Positions 1 through 5,621 of a stretch of 5,622 bases of DNA are shown in pieces. The position numbers and the translations under genes are program-made. The stretch spans positions 1-5,622 of the forward strand of contig SXHE01000073.1 in NCBI GenBank assembly GCA_005773755.1, given 5' to 3'. Positions within the stretch are counted from its first letter, which is position 1. The number at the start of each line of letters is the position of its first letter. The notes under the pieces are model-generated. The model had not been told where the DNA came from and made no database searches. It saw nothing but the letters and a program-made list of their open reading frames with translations. This DNA comes from Planctomycetia bacterium. GTDB lineage: Bacteria; Planctomycetota; Planctomycetia; Gemmatales; Gemmataceae.

Positions 1-213
1 CACCGCGGCCTTGCCCTTCTTGTGGGCCTCCATCATCAGCTCGACGCACTTCTCGACCTCGTAGCCGAACACCTTGCGCAGCACGAACACGACGAAGTCC
101 ATCGTGTTCTTGTCGTCGTTGTGCAGGACGACGGCGTAGGGCGGCTGGCGGCGCGTGCGGGTTTCCGTGTCCCGTTCGGGAACGACTTCCGGGAGTGGTG
201 CGGCCGTGGCCAT
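1..213 (-). CDS. clpS: ATP-dependent Clp protease adaptor ClpS (3' end cut by window edge)
   Basis: ClpS is a cytoplasmic adaptor that binds substrates with destabilising N-terminal residues and hands them to the ClpA/ClpC unfoldase of ClpAP-type proteases. The 71 codons present run from the ATG at 213 to the left edge with no stop. After a variable 25-residue tail (the part that in ClpS engages the ATPase) comes the core: YAVVLHNDDKNTMDFVVFVL at 26-45, then RKVFGYEVEKCVELMMEAHKKGKAAV. By comparison with E. coli ClpS, the N-degron pocket is kept: N32, D33, D34, gatekeeper M38, M60 and H64. The missing C-terminal part should be about 30-40 residues. The ribosome binding site is weak (GGAA, 4 nt before ATG). 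The gene is divergent from the beta-propeller gene and has a TATAAT box 37 nt upstream of its start. Recognition of the family is very secure from sequence; the partner ATPase is not in view. Confidence 0.94.
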   Translation of the reverse strand, partial: MATAAPLPEVVPERDTETRTRRQPPYAVVLHNDDKNTMDFVVFVLRKVFGYEVEKCVELMMEAHKKGKAAV

Positions 214-250
214 AAGTTCCGGTCTCTGCGGGGAGCGGAAGACGGTCCCG

Positions 251-280
251 ATTATAGCGCGCCCGGCCCGGTCGTGGAAG
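251..280 (-). promoter_or_regulatory. Candidate sigma-70-type promoter for clpS
   Basis: On the minus strand a perfect TATAAT hexamer lies at 256-251, standing out in a G+C-rich stretch, 37 nt before the clpS ATG. The best -35 match is poor: CTTCCA at 280-275 with an 18-nt spacer, 3 of 6 consensus positions. The predicted start of transcription would be near 244, giving a leader of about 30 nt. The position and perfect -10 are seen; activity is inferred. Confidence 0.45.
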
Positions 281-307
281 GGCGGAGAACTCCGCGCCAG
301 TGGGCTG

Positions 308-335
308 TTGCATCCGCGCGCCGGTTTGCGATAAT
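308..335 (+). promoter_or_regulatory. Candidate extended -10 promoter for the beta-propeller operon
   Basis: TTGCAT at 308-313 (3 of 6 against TTGACA), a 16-nt spacer, then GATAAT at 330-335 (5 of 6). The -10 is preceded by TG plus one base (327-329), the extended -10 arrangement that can compensate for a weak -35. Transcription would start near 342, about 48 nt before the ATG at 390. Together with the TATAAT box on the other strand it makes this 176-bp gap a divergent promoter region. Confidence 0.4.
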
Positions 336-389
336 CCTCCCAACCCTCCCGCCCGGTCCCCCGCCTTCCCTCCAACTGGAACGCTGCCA

Positions 390-1619
390 ATGACCCGCCT
401 CTGCTTGCTCTCCTCCGTCGCACTCGCATTCACGCTCACACTCTCCCACGGGGCCGACTGGCCCCGGTTCCGCGGGCCGAACGGCACCGGCGCGGTCGAG
501 GGGCCGCTGCCGAGCATGGACCCGGCCAAGCCGCTGTGGAAGACCAAGTTGCCGGGCAAGGGGGCCGGGTCGCCCATCGTCGTGGGCGGCAAGGTGTACC
601 TGCAAACGGCCGCCGCCGACGGCAAGACCCGCGCGCTCGTGTGCGTCTCGGTGGCGACCGGCAAGATCGAGTGGGAGAAGGAGCTGCCCGGCGACAAGGG
701 GAAGACGCACGCCAAGAACTCGCTCGCCTCCGGCACCCCTGCGTGTGACGGCACGCAAATCTACTGCTCGTGGTGGGACGGCAGCGCGGTCACCCTGGGG
801 GCCTACGACCTGACCGGCAAGCAGGTGTGGCAGGCGTCGTTGGGCAGCTACGTCAGCCAGCACGGGCCGGGGTTCTCGCCGATGGTTCACGACGGCCTCG
901 TGTTCGTGAACGTGGACGACGACCAGCACGCGGAGCTGGTCGCGTTCGACATCAAGACGGGTGAGAAGAAGTGGTTCGCGACCCGCAAGCACGTGCGCGC
1001 GTGCTACTCGACGCCGTTCCTGCTGGAACGGACCGGCAAGCCCGCGGAACTGATCCTCGGCACCACCACCGCCGTCACCTCCTACGAGCCGAAGACGGGC
1101 AAGGTGAACTGGGAACACGTCGTCGCGTGGCCGAAGGAGGGGATGCCGCTGCGCGTGATCGGCCACCCGGTGTACGCGGCCGGGCTGCTGGTGCTGTACT
1201 CTGGCGACGGCAGCGGCGCGCGGTACATGGCGGCCATCGACCCCGACAAGAAGACCCCCGCGAAGGTGTGGGACCTGCGCAAGGACACGCCCTACGTGCC
1301 GTGCGTGCTGGTGAAGGGCGACAAGCTGTTTTGGATCGGGGACAAGGGCCTGGCCACCTGCGCGGAAGCCAAGACGGGTAAGACCGTGTGGGCCGAGCGC
1401 GTGTTCGAGAAGTCCGACGTGAGCGCCTCGCCGGTGATGGTGGGCGACCAGATCGTGATGATCTCGGAGGCCGGCGAAATCGCTGTGGTGAAGGCCGACA
1501 AGACGTTCGAGGAGCCGGCGAAGGTGGCGCTGAAGGAGCGCGTGTTCGCCAGCCCCGCGGTCGCCGACGGCAGAGTGTTCGTCCGCGGCGACACCCACCT
1601 GTTCTGCTTCGGGAAGTAG
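390..1619 (+). CDS. Secreted PQQ-like (BamB-like) beta-propeller repeat protein
   Basis: A 409-residue exported protein, probably a beta-propeller acting in the periplasm or at the cell surface. Residues 1-21 form a signal peptide (MTRL, hydrophobic core, SHG before ADW). The mature protein opens with DWPRFRGPNGTG at 23-34, a start typical of the abundant planctomycete propeller proteins annotated as PQQ-binding-like or BamB-like. Blade-type repeats follow, with the recurring pattern SP-(hydrophobic)-GG-x-VY ... D-x-TGK-xx-W: SPIVVGGKVY at 61-70, TGKIEWE near 100, TGKQVWQ near 142, TGEKKWF near 190, TGKVNWE near 236, TGKTVWA near 329, ASPVMVGDQIV near 346 and ASPAVADGRVFV near 388. This fits seven to eight blades and the usual family length. 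No catalytic residues can be named; many such proteins do not bind PQQ, so an enzyme role should not be assumed. The ATG at 390 was chosen because the signal peptide starts there; the in-frame ATG at 300 would add 30 unlike residues and lies upstream of the putative -10. It heads a two-gene unit with the gene at 1630. Confidence 0.92.
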   Translation: MTRLCLLSSVALAFTLTLSHGADWPRFRGPNGTGAVEGPLPSMDPAKPLWKTKLPGKGAGSPIVVGGKVYLQTAAADGKTRALVCVSVATGKIEWEKELPGDKGKTHAKNSLASGTPACDGTQIYCSWWDGSAVTLGAYDLTGKQVWQASLGSYVSQHGPGFSPMVHDGLVFVNVDDDQHAELVAFDIKTGEKKWFATRKHVRACYSTPFLLERTGKPAELILGTTTAVTSYEPKTGKVNWEHVVAWPKEGMPLRVIGHPVYAAGLLVLYSGDGSGARYMAAIDPDKKTPAKVWDLRKDTPYVPCVLVKGDKLFWIGDKGLATCAEAKTGKTVWAERVFEKSDVSASPVMVGDQIVMISEAGEIAVVKADKTFEEPAKVALKERVFASPAVADGRVFVRGDTHLFCFGK

Positions 1620-1624
1620 GAGAG
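1618..1624 (+). promoter_or_regulatory. Shine-Dalgarno site of the gene at 1630, overlapping the upstream stop
   Basis: AGGAGAG begins inside the TAG stop (1617-1619) of the beta-propeller gene and ends 5 nt before a GTG. It fixes the GTG at 1630 as the start and suggests translational coupling of the two genes. Confidence 0.7.
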
Positions 1625-1629
1625 CGCCC

Positions 1630-2229
1630 GTGTCTCATCGCTTCGCGATCTTGCTGGGCGTGTTGGCACTCGTCGCGGTCGGGGGACCGCACCTCCCGGC
1701 CGCGCCGGTGCCCAAGCACCTGATGCCCAAAGACCAGCCGCCCCTCATCTACCCCGCCGCCGTCGGCACCAAGTGGGTGTACGAGGCCAACGGCGGCGAG
1801 GTCACGATCGTTGCCAGCAAGGTCGAGGACGCGGACGGCGGCAAACGGATCACGCTCGACCGCCTCAACGCGGACAACACCCGCGCGCACCACATGACGA
1901 TGCTCGTGAGTGCGAAAGGTGTGTTCCTCGCGGCCGAGCTGAACGAGCCGTACGACGCCCCGTGGTGCATGCTCCAACTGCCGCACGCGAACGGGCAGAC
2001 GTGGGACACGAAGCCGGCCCGCAAGGGTCAGGTGCTCGTGAACGGGACCATGAAGGCCGGGCCGGTCGAGAAGGTGAAGGTGCCGGCCGGCGAGATCGAG
2101 GCCGTCCGCGTCGAGTGGTCGTACGGCGGGGGCGGGGTCGCGACCTACTGGTACGCCCCGGGCTACGGGCTGGTCCGGCAGAGCGGCGGCACGAACTGGA
2201 ACCTCAAGTCGGTAACCGCGGGGAAGTGA
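1630..2229 (+). CDS. Small secreted protein, DUF3108/TapB-like, function unknown
   Basis: A 199-residue exported protein starting at GTG, only 10 nt after the beta-propeller gene and therefore probably in the same operon. Residues 1-25 look like a signal peptide (SHR, a leucine/valine core, then PHLPAA before PVPK). The mature part has VGTKWVYE at 45-52, a strand-rich middle, VPAGEIEAVRVE at 151-162 and YWYAPGYGLVR at 173-183. This order (an opening 'GTxWxY' strand, a 'VPAGxxxAxxV' strand and a late 'YWYAPGxGLV' strand) resembles the beta-rich fold of DUF3108/TapB-type periplasmic proteins, which are uncharacterised or sit at the cell surface. The resemblance is by motif memory and is an inference. 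No catalytic or metal-binding pattern and no lipobox cysteine are seen; the only cysteine is C113. It is followed 6 nt after the stop by a strong hairpin. Confidence 0.88.
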   Translation: MSHRFAILLGVLALVAVGGPHLPAAPVPKHLMPKDQPPLIYPAAVGTKWVYEANGGEVTIVASKVEDADGGKRITLDRLNADNTRAHHMTMLVSAKGVFLAAELNEPYDAPWCMLQLPHANGQTWDTKPARKGQVLVNGTMKAGPVEKVKVPAGEIEAVRVEWSYGGGGVATYWYAPGYGLVRQSGGTNWNLKSVTAGK

Positions 2230-2235
2230 CGGCCG

Positions 2236-2291
2236 GGAACGCACAGCGGCCCGGCGCGCGATCGCTCGCGCGCCGGGCCGCTGTGCGTTCC
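2236..2291. terminator. Long GC hairpin between convergent genes, probable bidirectional terminator
   Basis: A perfect 25-bp inverted repeat (2236-2260 with 2267-2291), extended to 26 bp by the A2261-T2266 pair, closing a TCGC tetraloop. It starts 6 nt after the TGA of the + gene and lies 15 nt beyond the TAA of the - gene, so it can serve both. No T-run follows on either strand, so it is not a textbook intrinsic terminator; it could act by stalling polymerase, by blocking 3' exonucleases or with Rho. The structure is directly visible; the terminator role is inferred from placement. Confidence 0.68.
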
Positions 2292-2306
2292 GCCGTTCGG
2301 CGGGGG

Positions 2307-2882
2307 TTACTTCGACTTCTTGCTGCCGGTTTCCTTCAGTTCCATCGTCATTTCCATCTTCTGGCCGGCGATGTCGGCGTTCATGGTCATCTTGATCATG
2401 CCCGCGGGCACGTCCTTCGCGGTCCACGCCTTGACCTCGGCGTCGACTTCCTGGTTCATCACCTTCGCCTTGACCTTGTAGGTCGTCCAGGTGGCGTCGT
2501 ACTCCTTGCCGTTCACCTTGATCTTCTCCTTGCCCTCTTTGCCCTTCTCGATCTTGGCCTCGGCCCCGCCCGGCAGGTTCGCGCCCTTCGTCGGGTCGAA
2601 CGGCTTGGTCAGGTCGATCTTCTGCTCCTGGGCCGGGATGTCCATCTTGTTGCCGCCGAACTCGATCTGGCCCGTCACCTTGATGGTGGCTTCCTTGTCG
2701 CTCTTCTCGATCACCGTCTGGGTGATGGTGCCGTTGATCGCGATGGTGGCGACCTTCGTGGTCATCGTGTAGGTGGCGAAGTCGCCGACCTTCGAGTTCT
2801 TGTACGGGTTCTCGTCGTCGGCCGCGCGGGCGGCGACGGGGGCGAAGGCCAGCGCGACTACGGCGACGAACGTGCGGAACAT
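2307..2882 (-). CDS. Small secreted lysine-rich protein, function unknown
   Basis: A 191-residue exported protein not recognised as a named family. Residues 1-20 are a clear signal peptide (MFRTF, an alanine/valine core, AARA before ADDENPYKN). The mature chain begins with KVGDFATYTMTTKV at 31-44 and is strand-rich throughout, with alternating polar and hydrophobic residues. It has a lysine/glutamate-rich stretch IEKGKEGKEKIKVNGKEY at 111-128, DVPAGMIKM at 157-165 and a basic KKSK tail. It contains no cysteine and no visible active-site pattern, which suggests a binding or structural role outside the cytoplasm. The ATG at 2882 is preferred over one at 2927 because a GAGGT Shine-Dalgarno site lies 6 nt before it and because it gives a proper signal peptide. 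The 'VGxxxxY' opening and the 'VPAG' strand echo the convergent gene at 1630-2229, so the two may share a fold. It is 367 bp downstream of the protease/adaptor gene on the same strand, with a repeat element between, so co-transcription is doubtful. Confidence 0.88.
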   Translation of the reverse strand: MFRTFVAVVALAFAPVAARAADDENPYKNSKVGDFATYTMTTKVATIAINGTITQTVIEKSDKEATIKVTGQIEFGGNKMDIPAQEQKIDLTKPFDPTKGANLPGGAEAKIEKGKEGKEKIKVNGKEYDATWTTYKVKAKVMNQEVDAEVKAWTAKDVPAGMIKMTMNADIAGQKMEMTMELKETGSKKSK

Positions 2883-2888
2883 ATCGGA

Positions 2889-2893
2889 ACCTC
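2889..2893 (-). promoter_or_regulatory. Shine-Dalgarno site deciding the start at 2882
   Basis: GAGGT on the minus strand, 6 nt before the ATG at 2882. This is canonical spacing and selects that ATG over the longer in-frame start at 2927. Confidence 0.7.
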
Positions 2894-3055
2894 GGTTGGC
2901 GGGAGCGGGTCGCCGGCCGACCGGCACGGCGTTACCACACGACCCGTAGGGAACAACTTACAGGGACGGAAGGCAGAGGACAGAGGGCCTGATACACGCA
3001 CCCGTTGAGTGTGTCCGGTTCCGAACCCCTCCCCCCGGCCCCCTCTCCGCTCGTG

Positions 3056-3078
3056 AGGGGGAACCCAGGGTTCCCCCT
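3056..3078. repeat. Perfect 11-bp palindrome inside the inverted-repeat element
   Basis: AGGGGGAACCC (3056-3066) and its exact complement (3068-3078) around a single central A. A hairpin would have to open one or two pairs to form a loop. A second small hairpin follows at 3083-3099 (CCCCTCC, TGG loop, GGAGGGG). Confidence 0.6.
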
Positions 3079-3161
3079 GCAACCCCTCCTGGGGAGGGGG
3101 TGGGTTCGCGATTGAAGCACCGGACCGCAACCCGGCGCGCGGCAAGGACAACGACTGTGCT

Positions 3162-3186
3162 CCCCCTCCCCGCTCAGGGGAGGGGG
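3162..3186 (-). terminator. 10-bp GC hairpin downstream of the protease/adaptor gene
   Basis: CCCCCTCCCC (3162-3171), a 5-nt loop, and its perfect complement (3177-3186). It sits inside the inverted-repeat element, about 64-88 nt after the TGA of the gene ending at 3250, and no T-run follows on the minus strand. It might stop or stabilise that transcript, but it may simply be part of the repeat. Confidence 0.35.
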
Positions 3187-3249
3187 CCGGGGGGGAGGGG
3201 TTATCCCCCGAACCGGATACCAGCACCGGGCGCGTGTATCAGGCTGCTC

Positions 3250-5511
3250 TCAATAGAAGCCCAGGTCCATTGCGTTGGAGAGCGCGCGGGCCACCCACCA
3301 CGCCCCGCTGCGCCACTTGGCGTGAATCTTGACCACCGCGAGCTGACCGGGGTCGAGCGCGATGTCCGGGTCGGTCATCTCCACTTCGACCAAATACACC
3401 TGCGCCAGCGGGACGAGCAGGCTCGGGTCTTCGCTCGGCTTGACGGCGAGCGAGCCGCCGCCGCGCTGGGTCAGGGCCAGCGGCACGGTCGCGGCGTTCT
3501 GCGTCGGCAGCCGGCGCACCTTCCCGGTGAACGTGCGGTCGCTGCGCCCCTTCGCGTAGATCGAGACGTCCAACTCGCCGCGGGCCGCGAGGTCTTCGCG
3601 CAGCACGCGGAAGTCGGGCGGCGAGACCGGCACCTTGACGATCAGTCGGCCCGGATCGCCCACCGCGAACACCGGGGTCGTGTCCGTCGTGCCGACGTTG
3701 AACAGCTTGCCCAGCTCGTCGCGCTTGGGCGCGGTCAGGATCGTGCCGCCCCGTTCGGCGCGGGGCTGTTCGAGCCGCTTCTGTTCCTCTTCCAGGCGCA
3801 GCACCTCGTCGGTCGCAGTCTGAGCCTTGCCCCGCTCGCGGGCGTACTCGCCGTTGAACCGGAACTCGCCCGCGGTGTCGCCCGAGTTGCGGGCCTTGAC
3901 CGCTTCCAGGTTCAGTCGCGCGGCGATCTCCCACTGGGCGTCGCGCGCCGCGCGGGCCTTCTTCAGCTTCCCCTCTTGAACGTCGCTCTTGAACGTGGCG
4001 AGCTGCTCGCGCGGGGCCACCCGCCGGCCGGGGCGGATGGAGTCGTCCATCGAGACCAGCCGCGCCGGTTCCGTCAGGAACACGCCCTCCATCGCGTCCG
4101 GGTCCACCCCGACGAGACCGGTCTCGTGGACCCGGCTCACCGGCAGCGGCAGGAAGAAGAACGCCAGGATCAGGACCGCGAACACCCCCAGGGTGATGTA
4201 CACCCGCGCCGCTTTCATGTCCGGTAACCGCCCGCGCTGGCGAATGTTTTTGATCACCTTGACCACGGGCCAGACGAACAGCGACGCCAGCGACAGAACC
4301 GCTAACATCTGGCTCAGGATTTTCAGTTTAGGGCCGAGGACGTCCGCGAGGAACCACCGGATGCTGAACGTCACCACCCACCGGTACACCCAACTGGCGA
4401 TGGCGTAGATGGCGAACAGCCACTTGCGCCACGGGGCCATGTACTGCTCCGCCGGCGTGTCCACGCCCAGGCACTTCGAGAGGAACAGGTTGTTGAGGAA
4501 CCGGTTGGCCTTCTCGCGCAGGTTGGGCACCTCCAGCCAGTCGGCCAGGATGTAGTACCCGTCGAACCGCATGAGCGGGTTCGCGTTGAACATGACCGTG
4601 GACACCGAGCACAGCACCATGATGCACAGCGCGATGTTGTTCACGGTCGGGTACGCGGGCGTGTACCACCACACGAACGTGGCGATCGCGGCGATCACCA
4701 GCTCCACATAGATACCCGCGAAGCTGATGATGATCCGCTTCCACTTGTCGGCCAGCGTCCAGGCGTCGGTCACGTTCGCGTAGAGGGCCGGCGAGAGGCA
4801 CATGAGCAGGATGCCCATCTCGTGGCACTCGCCGTTGAACGCCTTACAACTCAGCCCGTGCCCGAACTCGTGGATGATCTTCACCACGCCGAGCGAGATC
4901 CACATGTACAGCACGGAGTTCCAGGTGAAGAACTCCTGATACGCCGGGAGCTTCGCCTGAAACGTGTTGAAGTGCAGCGCGACGTGGAACGCCGCGGCCA
5001 GCATCAGCCCCACGCTCAGCATGAGGAACCAGGTGCTGAACACCCACCACAGGTAGCGGTACATCCAGGTGAGCAAGCGGTCCGGGTCGAAGACCGGAAT
5101 CTTCAGGTACAGGATGTTCGTGAAGGTCGCGAGCCGGCGGGTGCGGCGCTGCTTGGCGCGGCGCTGGAACAGGTGCTGGGCCGCGCCCGGTTGCTCGTTC
5201 TGCACCAGCCCGGCCGTCACCAACTGGCGGGCGAACCCCTCCAGGTCCGCCGGTTCCAACCGCATCGGCTTGAACTCGTCCTCGAACGCCTCCTGCACCT
5301 CCTCCATCGTGTGTTTGCCGTCGAACAGCCGGAACACGAAGTGCTCCTGCTTGTTGAACCGGTAGTACTTCAGGCACACCGGGTCTTTGACGACGTGGAA
5401 CGTCTTCCCCTCGTACTTCTGCTCGTACGTCTGGAGGTCCGGGCGCACGCGCAGCCGCACCGGCTTGCGGCGCTCCGCCGGGTTGTTCAGTGATGGGGTC
5501 CGGTCGGCCAT
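3250..5511 (-). CDS. PqqD-like / site-2 protease (M50) / HlyD-like fusion membrane protein
   Basis: A 753-residue integral membrane protein, probably a zinc protease joined to an export adaptor. Residues 30-105 look like a PqqD-type small domain (HVVKDPVCLKYYRFNKQEHF, then LFDGKHTMEEVQEAFEDEF). Such domains bind peptides in peptide-modification systems. Membrane helices fall roughly at 152-178, 200-220, 259-284, 292-312, 364-381, 399-420 and 437-457. The M50 core is intact: HEFGH at 214-218 (zinc ligands H214 and H218, catalytic E215) and NANPLMRFDG at 309-318 (D317 the third ligand). After the last helix, 458-753 reads as a HlyD-like periplasmic part: a first barrel-sandwich half (GVFLTEPARLVSM, near 476-488), a charged helical hairpin at about 510-586, a second half with GGTILTAPKRDELGKL at 588-603, VFAVGDPGRLIVKVPVS at 614-630, and a beta-barrel ending VEVEMTDPDIALDPGQLAVV. 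Planctomycetes carry full-length homologues of this layout, usually annotated as peptidase M50 or hemolysin D. Substrate is unknown; protease activity or mere use of the fold in transport are both possible. No Shine-Dalgarno is seen before the ATG at 5511, but the conserved-looking NPAERRKPVRLRVRPDL start supports it. Confidence 0.92.
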   Translation of the reverse strand: MADRTPSLNNPAERRKPVRLRVRPDLQTYEQKYEGKTFHVVKDPVCLKYYRFNKQEHFVFRLFDGKHTMEEVQEAFEDEFKPMRLEPADLEGFARQLVTAGLVQNEQPGAAQHLFQRRAKQRRTRRLATFTNILYLKIPVFDPDRLLTWMYRYLWWVFSTWFLMLSVGLMLAAAFHVALHFNTFQAKLPAYQEFFTWNSVLYMWISLGVVKIIHEFGHGLSCKAFNGECHEMGILLMCLSPALYANVTDAWTLADKWKRIIISFAGIYVELVIAAIATFVWWYTPAYPTVNNIALCIMVLCSVSTVMFNANPLMRFDGYYILADWLEVPNLREKANRFLNNLFLSKCLGVDTPAEQYMAPWRKWLFAIYAIASWVYRWVVTFSIRWFLADVLGPKLKILSQMLAVLSLASLFVWPVVKVIKNIRQRGRLPDMKAARVYITLGVFAVLILAFFFLPLPVSRVHETGLVGVDPDAMEGVFLTEPARLVSMDDSIRPGRRVAPREQLATFKSDVQEGKLKKARAARDAQWEIAARLNLEAVKARNSGDTAGEFRFNGEYARERGKAQTATDEVLRLEEEQKRLEQPRAERGGTILTAPKRDELGKLFNVGTTDTTPVFAVGDPGRLIVKVPVSPPDFRVLREDLAARGELDVSIYAKGRSDRTFTGKVRRLPTQNAATVPLALTQRGGGSLAVKPSEDPSLLVPLAQVYLVEVEMTDPDIALDPGQLAVVKIHAKWRSGAWWVARALSNAMDLGFY

Positions 5512-5532
5512 CGCGCGGTCGTCAGAGGCCAG

Positions 5533-5580
5533 GGGGTGGAGGGGCGAAGGGGTGAAGGGGTGACGGGGTGAAAGGGTGAG
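5533..5580. repeat. Six degenerate 8-nt tandem units (GGGGTGAA) upstream of the fusion gene
   Basis: On + the units read GGGGTGGA, GGGGCGAA, GGGGTGAA, GGGGTGAC, GGGGTGAA, AGGGTGAG without gaps. The array lies 22-69 nt upstream of the ATG of the protease/adaptor gene, where a leader or promoter is expected; on that gene's strand it is C-rich. Five tracts of at least four G with 4-nt spacers meet the usual G-quadruplex pattern. It occupies the place where a Shine-Dalgarno site and promoter would normally be sought, and neither is seen. Confidence 0.75.
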
Positions 5581-5607
5581 GAAGACAAGCCACTCGACCG
5601 GTCTGTA

Positions 5608-5621
5608 TCACCCCTTCACCC
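5608..5621. repeat. Inverted copy of two array units at the window edge
   Basis: TCACCCCTTCACCC at 5608-5621 is the exact reverse complement of 5550-5563 in the octamer array. The two could pair as a 14-bp stem around a 44-nt loop. The copy reaches the last bases of the window, so a longer inverted array may continue beyond it. Confidence 0.65.

Larger units (their letters stand above)
2987..3244. repeat. 258-bp inverted-repeat element with perfect 13-bp ends (MITE-like)
   Basis: This element fills most of the gene-free 367 bp at 2883-3249. Its ends are perfect inverted copies: GCCTGATACACGC at 2987-2999 and its complement at 3232-3244. The match continues imperfectly inward: a shared CCCG, then TCCGGTTC (3014-3021) with its complement at 3210-3217, and a C-tract block (3025-3045) with its complement at 3180-3201, which differs only by one extra base in a C-run. 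Arms are about 59 and 65 nt. The centre holds further G/C hairpins and no open frame of its own. The layout is that of a non-autonomous transposable element or a dispersed planctomycete intergenic repeat. No target-site duplication is apparent. The remaining flank, 2894-2986, shows no convincing promoter. The inverted structure is directly seen; mobility is inferred. Confidence 0.65.

Noticed and set aside
300..389. Earlier in-frame ATG for the beta-propeller gene at 300
   Set aside because: It would put 30 unlike residues in front of a well-formed signal peptide and lies upstream of the candidate -10 box at 330-335.
22..393. Open frame on + across clpS and the divergent intergenic region
   Set aside because: It is antisense to a clear ClpS protein and crosses both putative promoters; the composition is not protein-like.
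2258..2265. GCGATCGC octamer, identical to the cyanobacterial HIP1 motif
   Set aside because: A single occurrence at the tip of a G/C hairpin in a planctomycete-like context; no sign of the genome-wide abundance that defines HIP1.
252..2427. Long open frames on the minus strand opposite the beta-propeller gene and the small secreted gene
   Set aside because: Their translations are arginine/histidine/proline-rich with no domain or signal pattern, which is what antisense frames of G+C-rich genes give. The + strand proteins have signal peptides and repeats.
2883..2927. Earlier in-frame ATG at 2927 for the small secreted protein
   Set aside because: The extra residues MPVGRRPAPANRG would bury the signal peptide, and the GAGGT site at 2889-2893 fits the ATG at 2882.
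2894..2986. Promoter for the small secreted gene
   Set aside because: A TTGTTC/GGTAAC-like pair can be picked out on the minus strand, but the spacing is about 14 nt and the matches are poor, so it is not supported.
4822..5493. Long + strand frames opposite the protease/adaptor gene, here and near 3100-4408
   Set aside because: They are frame shadows of the minus-strand gene, whose protein has membrane helices and intact zinc motifs.
5533..5621. Possible CRISPR array
   Set aside because: Units are 8 nt and contiguous, with no spacers of constant length and no cas genes in view.
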